From assembly GCA_003646045.1 (NCBI GenBank), contig QNDV01000212.1, positions 1-5,267 of the forward strand: a stretch of 5,267 nt of DNA, written 5' to 3'. Source of the DNA: a bacterium (GTDB lineage Bacteria; Krumholzibacteriota; Krumholzibacteria; LZORAL124-64-63). Positions 1 through 5,267 of the stretch are shown piece by piece (position 1 is the first letter of the stretch; every line of letters starts with the position of its first letter). A model generated the notes under the pieces. The model had not been told where the DNA came from and made no database searches. It saw only the letters and a program-made list of their open reading frames with translations. The translations under genes were made by a program, and so were the position numbers.

Positions 1-497
1 ATGACCAGGGCGTCGGCGAAGTGGCTGTTGGTGATCCACATCTTGGTGCCGTTGAGGACCCAGTGGTCGCCGTCCTTTACCGCGGTGGTGCGGGTGCCAC
101 CGGCGTCGCTGCCGGCTTCGGCCTCGGTCAGGCCGAAACTGAGCAGGGACTTTCCGGCCGCGGCGGGGGGCAGGAACCTCTTCTTCTGTTCCTCGGTGCC
201 CAAGGCGGCGATGGGCCACAAACCCAGACTGTTGTGGGCGGCGACGGTCAGACCGTGGCTGCCGCAGACGCGGGAAATCTCCTCCACCACCAGCGTGTAA
301 CTGGTGGTGTCGGCACCCACACCGCCGTAGGCCTCGGGACAGGCCAGGCCCAGAAAACCCAGTTCGCCCATCTCCTTCACGGTGGCCTCGGGGAAAACGG
401 CCGTCCGGTCGATCTCCGCCGCAATGGGGGCCAGCCTGGTGCGGGCGAAATCGCGGGCCATCTGGCGGATCATCTTGTGGTTTTCGTTCAACTGCAT
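1..497 (-). CDS. Acyl-CoA dehydrogenase, N-terminal part (runs off the window edge)
   Basis: This is an FAD-dependent acyl-CoA dehydrogenase, which oxidises an acyl-CoA thioester to the 2,3-enoyl-CoA in fatty-acid or branched-chain amino-acid breakdown and passes electrons to electron-transfer flavoprotein in the cytoplasm. Only the first 165 residues are present; family members are usually about 380 long, so the middle beta domain, the C-terminal helical domain and the catalytic glutamate lie outside. Residues 1-115 form the helical N-terminal domain (MQLNENHKMIRQMARDFA, then GFLGLACPEAYGGVG at 47-61). Residues 122-134 (GLTEAEAGSDAGG) fit the first family signature, which binds FAD and substrate, and WVLNGTKMWITNS at 146-158 is the usual following strand. 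The ATG at 497 is preceded by GGAG at 506-503, five bases away, and the protein begins where the family normally begins. Substrate chain length cannot be told from this part. Confidence 0.97.
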   Translation of the reverse strand, partial: MQLNENHKMIRQMARDFARTRLAPIAAEIDRTAVFPEATVKEMGELGFLGLACPEAYGGVGADTTSYTLVVEEISRVCGSHGLTVAAHNSLGLWPIAALGTEEQKKRFLPPAAAGKSLLSFGLTEAEAGSDAGGTRTTAVKDGDHWVLNGTKMWITNSHFADALV

Positions 498-596
498 GGT
501 GTCTCCAGGCCAGGGTTGGCGCGGTCGGACCGGTTTTGGCGCAGCAGGACAGGCGCCTGCGCGGGTGCCATTGTGAGCCGATAAGTCGGGTCTCGG

Positions 597-624
597 ACTG
601 TAGCGCATCCGTTGGGGAAATCAA
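597..624 (-). promoter_or_regulatory. Possible sigma70-type promoter for the acyl-CoA dehydrogenase gene
   Basis: On the minus strand TTGATT (624-619) and TACAGT (602-597) are separated by 16 nt, each matching four of six consensus positions. Transcription would begin near 590 and leave a leader of about 90 nt before the ATG at 497. The surrounding 498-784 gap has lower GC content than the genes here and no convincing coding sequence. I saw no clear FadR- or PsrA-like operator. This is a by-eye match only and the lineage's promoter consensus is unknown. Confidence 0.35.
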
Positions 625-721
625 AGTAGATTCGGGCGGGAAACACAAGGCGGGTGTGAAGATACAGGACCTTGACGCACCGGCTTGGTGCACGGCCCAC
701 TGTACCGGCGAAAGCCGCCAC

Positions 722-759
722 GGCGCGGGGCACGGGCCTCCCTGCCCGCCCCCCGCGCC
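722..759 (-). other. GC-rich hairpin just downstream of the lamin-tail gene, possible terminator without U-tract
   Basis: GGCGCGGGG at 722-730 pairs perfectly with CCCCGCGCC at 751-759. Inside, after a 2x2 internal loop, CGGGC (733-737) pairs with GCCCG (744-748) around a six-base loop. The structure begins 25 nt after the stop codon of the lamin-tail gene, where a terminator would be expected. No run of T follows it on the minus strand, so it is not a standard intrinsic terminator. It could be a transcript-end stabiliser or a Rho-assisted stop. A small CGGC-GAAA-GCCG hairpin (706-717) lies next to it. Confidence 0.4.
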
Positions 760-784
760 CCGGCCGCGGTGCCGTCGCGACCGG

Positions 785-1441
785 TCAGCGGTATAAGACC
801 TTCACGGCCGAGAAGCTGACCTCGGCGTCAGCCACCTCGCCGTTGCACAGATTGATATCCCCGGGCGTCGGCGGACAGCCTGTGGAGCCGGGCTCCAGGC
901 TCCCGCTGTAGGGATTCAGTCCGTCGTAGAGTACCCACCCGCCCTGGTTGGTATCCCAACCACTGGAGCGATCGTCATCCGCGGTGTGGGAAAGATAAGT
1001 CACCGTGTCCACCGCCTCGGTGGCCAGGGGATCGCTGCCCGCCACCGTACGCAGCAGCACTACCGTGTCGCCGCCATTGTTCAGGCTCAGGGCACTGCCC
1101 GACAACCCCGTGGCGTCCTGCCATGCTTCGGCGTCGCTGCCGAAGAACACCGCGGTGGCTCCGGGGACCAGCAGGCCATCCAGTTGCATGCGTGGTGCGG
1201 CGGCGGCGTCATCCTTGAGCCAGTATTCGGCCAGATCCACCGCCGCGGAGCCCTGGTTGAGCACCTCGACCCATTCGTCGGACCGGGTATCCACGGTACC
1301 ATCGCCGTCCCAATCCCGGGCCGGGTCGGCCAGGATCTCGTTGATTACCACCTGGGCAGCCGCCGGTCGGGTTGCGGCCGGACAGGACAGCAGACCGACT
1401 GCGAGAACCAGAACGGTCCCCGACATGAGAATTCGTTTCAT
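785..1441 (-). CDS. Exported lamin-tail-domain (LTD) protein
   Basis: The product is a 218-residue secreted protein of unknown function carrying one lamin tail domain, an immunoglobulin-like beta fold common in bacterial surface and extracellular proteins. Residues 1-29 look like a signal peptide: MKR, a hydrophobic core VLVLAVGLL, then PAAA before QVV, suggesting signal peptidase I cleavage after Ala29. LLSC at 17-20 is a weaker lipobox alternative. The LTD spans about 31-150: VVINEILADP at the start, DEWVEVLNQGSAAVDL (55-70), LVPGATAVFFG (91-101) and the hallmark LSLNNGGDTVVLL (118-130). DWDGDGTVD at 43-51 resembles a calcium-binding EF-hand-like or dockerin-like loop. The tail has two cysteines (189 and 199), which could form a disulfide, and ends in AVKVLYR. 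The ATG at 1441 was chosen because AAGG sits five to six bases upstream and the signal peptide starts there. A longer frame reaching 1612 would begin inside a terminator and is rejected. Confidence 0.9.
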   Translation of the reverse strand: MKRILMSGTVLVLAVGLLSCPAATRPAAAQVVINEILADPARDWDGDGTVDTRSDEWVEVLNQGSAAVDLAEYWLKDDAAAAPRMQLDGLLVPGATAVFFGSDAEAWQDATGLSGSALSLNNGGDTVVLLRTVAGSDPLATEAVDTVTYLSHTADDDRSSGWDTNQGGWVLYDGLNPYSGSLEPGSTGCPPTPGDINLCNGEVADAEVSFSAVKVLYR

Positions 1442-1512
1442 GATGACCTTCAAACCGGGAGGTGGACTGTGGAGGGTTTGCGGTGCCCCCGATTGCCAGA
1501 ACCGTGCCGCCG

Positions 1513-1552
1513 GGTCCGACGGCGCAGATACTCCCGCGCACCGCATCGGACC
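1513..1552 (-). repeat. Inverted repeat in the leader of the lamin-tail gene
   Basis: GGTCCGA at 1513-1519 is the perfect inverted complement of TCGGACC at 1546-1552. Between them, CGGCGC at 1520-1525 can continue pairing with interrupted complementary triplets on the other side, giving a stem of up to 13 pairs with two 2-nt bulges and a ten-base loop. It lies 72-111 nt upstream of the lamin-tail ATG and after the preceding terminator, so it is in the promoter or 5' leader. I could not find a convincing -35/-10 pair in 1442-1580. It may be an operator or a leader structure, or simply chance in GC-rich DNA. Confidence 0.4.
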
Positions 1553-1579
1553 GCAGCTACGTCGCACGCCGCTGTCTCG

Positions 1580-1620
1580 AAAGTAAAACCGGGCAACGCC
1601 GGATGACGGCATTGCCCGGT
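1580..1620 (-). terminator. Rho-independent terminator after the aminopeptidase gene
   Basis: On the minus strand ACCGGGCAATGCC (1620-1608) pairs over 13 positions with GGCGTTGCCCGGT (1600-1588) around a seven-base loop, followed directly by TTTTACTTTC. One position is a U-G wobble in the minus-strand RNA but an A-C mismatch in the plus-strand RNA, and the T-run is only on this side, so the element works for minus-strand transcription. It would end the kinase, regulator and aminopeptidase transcript. It starts 93 nt after the first stop of the aminopeptidase frame but only 21 nt after the second, which supports the second stop as the ancestral gene end. Confidence 0.92.
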
Positions 1621-1641
1621 CAGAACACGCTGCGGTGTGGT

Positions 1642-1716
1642 CTATCCCGCCAGGATCCTCTCGATACCGCCGCGGGCGATGGGATGGTAACCCGCGGCAT
1701 GGGCCGCGAAGGTCTA
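1642..1716 (-). other. In-frame amber codon followed by the conserved aminopeptidase C-terminal tail
   Basis: The aminopeptidase frame hits TAG at 1716-1714. Continuing in the same frame gives 23 codons, TFAAHAAGYHPIARGG followed by IERILAG, then a second TAG at 1644-1642. This tail matches the usual end of the leukotriene-A4-hydrolase family. In human LTA4H, recalled from memory, RTYQEHKASMHPVT aligns with *TFAAHAAGYHPIA without gaps: T, Y/F, H, A, H, P and V/I agree, and the stop falls at an arginine. Homology beyond a stop codon is seen directly. Whether it reflects nonsense mutation, a base-calling error, readthrough or amber recoding is undecided. A single C-to-T change from CAG or an A-to-T change from AAG would explain it. 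The full product would be 589 residues. Confidence 0.8.
1669..1698 (-). other. GC-only hairpin 15 nt downstream of the in-frame amber codon
   Basis: GCCGCGGG and CCCGCGGC (1669-1676 and 1691-1698) form a perfect eight-pair, all G-C stem around a 14-base loop. In the minus-strand mRNA it starts 15 nt after the TAG at 1716-1714 and lies within the conserved C-terminal tail coding sequence. Structures placed just after a stop codon can favour readthrough, but Ala, Gly and Arg codons in GC-rich DNA also produce such stems by chance. The structure itself is clear and its role is speculative. Confidence 0.45.
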
Positions 1717-3411
1717 CGCCGCCAGGGCGCGGGTCTTTTCGCCGGCGTGCAGCGCCGTATAGAGGGGCTTGAGGTACTTCATGCGGCCCACCTCGGCCAC
1801 CATGGCCGCCGCCCGCTCAAAGGACGGTTCGTAGCCGCTGTTCACCGCGATCACCAGCCAGTTGCTGAGGATCTCGCTGTTGCCCTGGCCCGTGAGTTCG
1901 AAGTTCTTGTCCAGCCAGGCACAGTCCGCGTGGGAAAGTTCCTTGGGCAGGGCCTGCAGGAAGATCTGCCAGTCCTCGGGGGTCCAGGCCTTTGCTTCCT
2001 GGACGTCGGGACGCGTCCCGCTCTCCCAGCCCCGGGCCAGGCTCTCGAGTTTCTCCAGGCGCGCCGAGGCGAAGACCGGAGCATTATCCGGCAGGCCCAC
2101 GTCGTGTATCCAGCGCTTCGTATCGACCTGCGCCGCCACGCCGGGCAGTTCGGCCTCCAGGAACTCCTCGAACTGAGCCGTCGTAATTGACGTAAATCCA
2201 AAGTGTTTGATGTATTTCTTCACAAACGCATCAAACTTCTCGACCCCTACCGTCTGCTCCAGCAGGGACACCAGCAGGAAACCCTTCTCGTAGGGCACCA
2301 GGGAGTAGAACTCGTCCGGGTCCTTGCCCTTGCCGTCGGTCAACAGGCGCGTGAACGGCGAGTCCTCGCCGAAGTCCGCTATGGCCTCTGTCAAACCGTT
2401 GCGACCGATGGCCGCCGACAGGGACTTGGCCTCGGCCCCTTCGAGATTCTCCAGGATCCGCCGCTCCGCCCACACGGTGAAGCCCTCGTTGAGCCAGAAG
2501 TCGTCGATGGTGGCGTTGGTCACCAGGTTCCCTGTCCAGCTGTGGGCCAGCTCGTGGGCAAGCACATTCACCAGCGAGCGATCACCGGCCAGCAGGGTGG
2601 GCGTCAGGAAGGTCAAACGCGGATTCTCCATGCCGCCGTAGGGAAAACTGGGCGGCATCACCAGGAAATCGAATCGATCCCACAGGTAGGGACCGAAGAT
2701 ATCCTCGGCGGCCAACAGCATCTTGTCCACGTCGGCGAACTCCCAGGCCGACTTCTCCAGCATCTCCGGTTCGGTGTAGACGCGAGAGCGAGGGCCCAGA
2801 TCCTGCGAAACCAGGTTGCCCACGGCCAGGGCAAAGAGGTAGGGGGGAATGGACTGGGGCATGGAGAAGGCGAAGGTACGCGTCCCGGGATCAGCGCCCG
2901 GTCCGGCCTCTCCCGGCGCCGCCGCCATGACCACAGTCAGGGCCTCGGGCACCGTTATCCGCGCCTTGAAGGTGAAGCGGGCCAGGGGCGTGTCCTGGCA
3001 GGGTATCACGCTGCGGGCGTGAATGGCCTGGCACTGGCTGAACAGGTAGGGATGCTCGCCACCCGCAGTCATGGCCGGTTCGAGCCACTGCAGGGCGCTG
3101 GCCTCGGGACCGGTGGCGTAGTGCACCACGAAACTGTCGGTGTCCGCAGGCAGATCCAACCGCAGGCGCGAGCCCAGCACCGGGTCGAGATCACCCAGAT
3201 CCCAGGAAACGTCATTCCCGTCTGCGGTAACCCGCTCGATTTCCAGACCGCGGGAGTCAAGATCCAACGGACCGGTGGTGGGTGCATCCAACTCGAATTC
3301 GGCACGGCCCCGGATACGGGAAGTGTCAAAATCGACGGTCAGATCCAGATCCAGGGACCGTACGCGACCCTGGCTTAAATCGGCATGGGAATGGGGATCG
3401 GGACAACTCAC
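1714..3411 (-). CDS. M1 family metalloaminopeptidase, leukotriene-A4-hydrolase type (C-terminus cut by in-frame TAG)
   Basis: This zinc aminopeptidase should remove N-terminal residues from short peptides in the cytoplasm; no signal peptide is visible. Residues 1-200 are the N-terminal beta domain with SQCQAIHARSVIPCQDTP at 125-142. The catalytic domain carries PPSFPYGGMENP (253-264; substrate N-terminus binding), HELAH (286-290) with the third zinc ligand Glu309 after 18 residues, and YEKGF with proton donor Tyr374. The C-terminal helical domain contains GRMK (542-545), whose Arg543 and Lys545 match the carboxylate-binding Arg563 and Lys565 of human LTA4H. Asp366 and Tyr369 match human Asp375 and Tyr378. 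The GTG start at 3411 has a perfect GGAGG seven bases upstream, and the family fold begins soon after. The frame stops at 565 residues, but a further 23 family-like codons follow the TAG. The gene probably shares a transcript with the regulator upstream. Loss of the last helix may or may not abolish activity. Confidence 0.96.
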   Translation of the reverse strand: MSCPDPHSHADLSQGRVRSLDLDLTVDFDTSRIRGRAEFELDAPTTGPLDLDSRGLEIERVTADGNDVSWDLGDLDPVLGSRLRLDLPADTDSFVVHYATGPEASALQWLEPAMTAGGEHPYLFSQCQAIHARSVIPCQDTPLARFTFKARITVPEALTVVMAAAPGEAGPGADPGTRTFAFSMPQSIPPYLFALAVGNLVSQDLGPRSRVYTEPEMLEKSAWEFADVDKMLLAAEDIFGPYLWDRFDFLVMPPSFPYGGMENPRLTFLTPTLLAGDRSLVNVLAHELAHSWTGNLVTNATIDDFWLNEGFTVWAERRILENLEGAEAKSLSAAIGRNGLTEAIADFGEDSPFTRLLTDGKGKDPDEFYSLVPYEKGFLLVSLLEQTVGVEKFDAFVKKYIKHFGFTSITTAQFEEFLEAELPGVAAQVDTKRWIHDVGLPDNAPVFASARLEKLESLARGWESGTRPDVQEAKAWTPEDWQIFLQALPKELSHADCAWLDKNFELTGQGNSEILSNWLVIAVNSGYEPSFERAAAMVAEVGRMKYLKPLYTALHAGEKTRALAA

Positions 3412-3418
3412 TGGTGAA

Positions 3419-3423
3419 CCTCC
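3419..3423 (-). promoter_or_regulatory. Shine-Dalgarno site fixing the GTG start of the aminopeptidase
   Basis: GGAGG (3423-3419) sits seven bases before the GTG at 3411, ideal spacing, and decides this non-ATG start. The site overlaps a ten-base palindrome, TCCGGCCGGA (3421-3430). Confidence 0.85.
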
Positions 3424-3481
3424 GGCCGGATGGAACAGTGGCTACAACCACACCATGGTCGATGCAAGAAGGCGGTACCGC
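3421..3481. repeat. Three short palindromes in the gap between the regulator and aminopeptidase genes
   Basis: The 77-nt gap (3412-3488) holds TCCGGCCGGA (3421-3430), ACCATGGT (3452-3459) and GCGGTACCGC (3472-3481), each perfectly self-complementary and with different sequences. No terminator is present, and only a poor promoter candidate was found (TTGCAT, 17 nt, TAGCCA on the minus strand), so co-transcription with the upstream regulator is favoured. The palindromes could be operator half-sites, but their differing sequences argue against a single repressor. Confidence 0.3.
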
Positions 3482-3488
3482 AAGTACG

Positions 3489-5081
3489 TCATGCAGTGGC
3501 GACGCGGGTCGCCTGCGACTGGTCAGTGTCGGGGTGAAGCGCAACCACTTCCCGGAAGCGCTTCAGGTTGGCCAGGAAGAGATCAACCAGGCGCGGATCG
3601 AAATGCCGCCCCCGCCCGGCCCGCACCACCCCCACCACTTCGTCCAGGGGACAGGCCTTGCGGTAGACACGTGGACTGATCAGGGCGTCGAAGACATCGA
3701 CCAAGGCCGTGATCCGACCCAGCAAATGGATATTCTCGCCGGCCAAACGCCGGGGATACCCTGTCCCGTCCCACCGCTCATGGTGCTGCAGGGCGATGGT
3801 GGCGGCGGCCTGCATGATGCGCCTCCCGCTCTTGGCCAGGATGGCGTGGCCGATGGAGGTATGGCGCTGCATGATCCGGTATTCATCGTCCGTCAGGCGT
3901 CCGGGCTTGTTGAGAACCGCGTCGGGAATACCGACCTTGCCCACGTCGTGCATGGGTGCCGCCAGACGCAGTAAAGACACCTCGTCACGATCCAGTCCGG
4001 CCAGTTCCCCCAGCAGGCCGGCCATCTCCCCCACCCGCAACACGTGGTGGGCGGTCTCGCGGCTGCGGGTCTCCACCACTTCACTGAGAGTGTGGATCAT
4101 CTCCTTCTGGGACTCGATGATCTCCATTGACAGATGGGCGTTGCGATAGGCCATGTCCACGCCCGACATGTAGATGCGGATGAGGTCCTGCGGCAGGGGC
4201 CGGCGCTTGAGTCCGCTGCAGAGATGCAGCAGCATCTCTTCGCCCCCCTCGCCGCGGCAGCATCCGACCCAGCTGTTGTTGTAGAACAGGGAATGGGTGC
4301 GGACCATGGCTTCGCGAGCCATGCGCAGGGTCCGCTGCCCCACCGCCGCCGCGAGGGGCCCACCTTCCTGTCCCGCGAATTTGCCTCGCCCCGCCACTAC
4401 CGCGTAGTCACCGCCGTCGCGGCAGGCCACCAGGCCGGATATGGACGACGAGTCCGGCATCGCCAGATGCACCAGCGCATCCAGCACACCCGTGGCGAAA
4501 TCCTCACGGGACTGCCACCGAAAGAAGGCCCCCTGGGCCCGGATCACCCGTTGCAGGCCCTCGCGCCCCTGCTCCACGGCGCACAGATCACGCCAGGAGC
4601 GCAAGGCACTGGTCACGGAGGTACAAAGGCGGGCGGCGGTAAGCTCGGTCTTGCTGCGATAGTCGTTGATGTCGTACTGGGCCACCACCTCCTGTTCCGG
4701 CGCCTGACCCGGCTGTCCCGTGCGCAGGATGATCCTCACCTTGCGGTTGCCCTGTTCCTGCCGGATGTGCCGCACCAGCTGCAGACCCGCGTCTTCACGC
4801 TCCATGACCACGTCCAGCAGGATCACCGCGATATCGGGGTTGCGCCGCAATTCACGGCGGGCGGCCACACCGGAATAGGCGCTCACCAGTTCCACCGGCG
4901 CTCCCTCGAAGGTGAAATCGCGCAGAACGATGCGGGTGACCAGGTGCACATCCTCCTCGTCGTCCACGATGAGCAGTTTCCAGGGCTCACGGTGTTCATC
5001 CGCGGCAGGCGCCGGCACGCGTTCCCGGGCCAGGAGCAGTGGGTCACCTGGCAGGGGCTGGTGTTCGCGGGGCCTAATCAC
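3489..5081 (-). CDS. Response regulator with REC, DUF3369 and HD-GYP domains (predicted c-di-GMP phosphodiesterase)
   Basis: This two-component response regulator should hydrolyse cyclic-di-GMP when phosphorylated by its partner kinase, in the cytoplasm. After a 34-residue leader, the REC domain spans about 35-165: acidic pair Asp40/Asp41, phospho-acceptor Asp90 in VILLDVVME, Thr121 in LRTGQPGQAPE and Lys144 in YRSKTEL. Residues about 170-330 are the DUF3369 linker that typically joins such REC and HD-GYP domains. The HD-GYP domain (about 333-510) keeps AHHVLRV (344-350), HDVGKVGIP (378-386), the metal-binding His407 in QRHTSIGHAIL, HHERWDGTGYP (433-443) and DVFDAL (462-467), so catalysis looks intact. 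The GTG at 5081 is preferred because GAGG lies six bases upstream. A TTG two codons earlier (5087) would abut that site. The start overlaps the kinase stop by 8 nt. Residues 274-275 are an unusual Cys-Cys pair in DUF3369. The output of the pathway is unknown. Confidence 0.96.
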   Translation of the reverse strand: MIRPREHQPLPGDPLLLARERVPAPAADEHREPWKLLIVDDEEDVHLVTRIVLRDFTFEGAPVELVSAYSGVAARRELRRNPDIAVILLDVVMEREDAGLQLVRHIRQEQGNRKVRIILRTGQPGQAPEQEVVAQYDINDYRSKTELTAARLCTSVTSALRSWRDLCAVEQGREGLQRVIRAQGAFFRWQSREDFATGVLDALVHLAMPDSSSISGLVACRDGGDYAVVAGRGKFAGQEGGPLAAAVGQRTLRMAREAMVRTHSLFYNNSWVGCCRGEGGEEMLLHLCSGLKRRPLPQDLIRIYMSGVDMAYRNAHLSMEIIESQKEMIHTLSEVVETRSRETAHHVLRVGEMAGLLGELAGLDRDEVSLLRLAAPMHDVGKVGIPDAVLNKPGRLTDDEYRIMQRHTSIGHAILAKSGRRIMQAAATIALQHHERWDGTGYPRRLAGENIHLLGRITALVDVFDALISPRVYRKACPLDEVVGVVRAGRGRHFDPRLVDLFLANLKRFREVVALHPDTDQSQATRVATA

Positions 5082-5091
5082 GGGCAACCTC
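5074..5091 (-). promoter_or_regulatory. Overlapping stop/start (GTGATTAG) and ribosome binding site linking kinase and regulator
   Basis: The kinase ends in TAG at 5076-5074, while the regulator begins with GTG at 5081-5079, in a different frame. GAGG at 5091-5088 lies inside the kinase gene, six bases before the GTG. This arrangement suggests translational coupling, keeping kinase and regulator amounts matched. Confidence 0.8.
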
Positions 5092-5267
5092 GGCCTGGCT
5101 GGGGATCCGCATCTCCAGGGTCATGCCGTGACCTCGCCGGCTGCGGCACTCCAGGGTTCCGCCCAGTACCTGGGTCACGTTGGTGTAGACGATGTGCATC
5201 CCCAGCCCCATGCCCCCCCTGCCCCGACGGGTGGTGTAGAAAGGATCGTAGAGCCGGGCGACCTGCC
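5074..5267 (-). CDS. Sensor histidine kinase, C-terminal end (5' part outside the window)
   Basis: Only the last 63 residues are present. They form the end of a histidine kinase ATP-binding (HATPase) domain: YDPFYTT at 6-12 is the F-box, GGMGLGMHIVY at 17-27 is the G2 glycine-rich box closing over ATP, and GGTLECRSRRGHGMTLEMRIP at 35-55 is the typical final beta hairpin. The protein would autophosphorylate on a histidine (outside the window) and pass the phosphate to Asp90 of the overlapping downstream regulator, which makes it the likely cognate kinase. Its sensor domains, and so the signal and any membrane location, cannot be seen. It ends in TAG; reading past it gives only ten more codons before TGA. 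Confidence 0.94.
   Translation of the reverse strand, partial: QVARLYDPFYTTRRGRGGMGLGMHIVYTNVTQVLGGTLECRSRRGHGMTLEMRIPSQAEVARD

Noticed and set aside
21..584. 187-codon plus-strand open frame over the start of the acyl-CoA dehydrogenase.
   Set aside because: It is antisense to a clear acyl-CoA dehydrogenase with intact signature motifs and is low-complexity in Gly and Ala.
677..691. GCACC-GGCTT-GGTGC hairpin as a terminator of the lamin-tail gene.
   Set aside because: The stem is only five pairs and no T-run follows on either strand.
488..733. Open frame of 81 codons on the minus strand, in the same frame as the lamin-tail gene and repeating V-K-V-L-Y (676-662) found at the end of that protein (805-791), with only synonymous differences.
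   Set aside because: No ribosome binding site, no recognisable domain, and similarity does not extend beyond five residues. It overlaps the probable promoter and leader of the acyl-CoA dehydrogenase. It might be a scrap of a duplicated gene end, but the evidence is too thin.
1442..1612. N-terminal extension of the lamin-tail protein by 57 residues.
   Set aside because: It would begin inside the intrinsic terminator and place the signal peptide internally. The ATG at 1441 has its own ribosome binding site.
2203..3378. 391-codon open frame on the plus strand, antisense to the aminopeptidase.
   Set aside because: Long antisense frames are expected opposite GC-rich genes. The translation is rich in Gly, Arg, Gln and His with no family match, while the minus strand encodes a fully conserved enzyme.
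5074..5076. Genome-wide reassignment of TAG to a sense codon.
   Set aside because: The kinase ends naturally at TAG right after its ATPase domain and in the overlap typical of coupled genes, and the aminopeptidase tail itself ends in TAG before a terminator, so TAG appears to be used as a true stop here.

Overview
The window is a GC-rich, gene-dense stretch of a Gram-negative bacterial chromosome. All five recognisable genes lie on the minus strand, so transcription runs from position 5267 towards 1. The taxon cannot be fixed from the sequence. A secreted lamin-tail-domain protein, a eukaryote-like leukotriene-A4-hydrolase-type M1 aminopeptidase and a REC-DUF3369-HD-GYP regulator together would suit a deltaproteobacterium, a gammaproteobacterium or an FCB-type lineage such as Krumholzibacteriota or Eisenbacteria. 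That placement is inference.

Layout in transcription order: (1) 5267-5074, the last 63 residues of a sensor histidine kinase (ATPase domain end). (2) 5081-3489, a response regulator with REC, DUF3369 and HD-GYP domains, predicted to hydrolyse cyclic-di-GMP. Its GTG start overlaps the kinase stop by 8 nt, so the two form a coupled two-component pair. (3) After a 77-nt gap without a terminator, 3411-1714, an M1 aminopeptidase very close to leukotriene A4 hydrolase, with a GTG start and a perfect GGAGG ribosome binding site. (4) A strong intrinsic terminator at 1620-1580 closes this likely three-gene operon. (5) 1441-785, a small exported lamin-tail-domain protein. (6) 497-1, the N-terminal 165 residues of an acyl-CoA dehydrogenase, with a possible sigma70-type promoter about 100 nt upstream.

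The most notable observation is at the end of the aminopeptidase. Its reading frame meets an in-frame TAG at 1716-1714, but the same frame continues for 23 codons that match the normal C-terminus of the family (a T-F...H...GYHPIA tail). It then reaches a second TAG at 1644-1642, only 21 nt before the terminator. A GC-only 8-bp hairpin begins 15 nt after the first TAG. The gene is therefore either truncated by a recent nonsense mutation (or sequence error), or the amber codon is read through or recoded.

The kinase and HD-GYP regulator would convert an unknown signal into lower cyclic-di-GMP. The aminopeptidase is probably co-transcribed, but nothing in the sequence says why. The lamin-tail protein and the acyl-CoA dehydrogenase look like independent transcription units. 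No RNA genes, insertion sequences or CRISPR arrays were seen.
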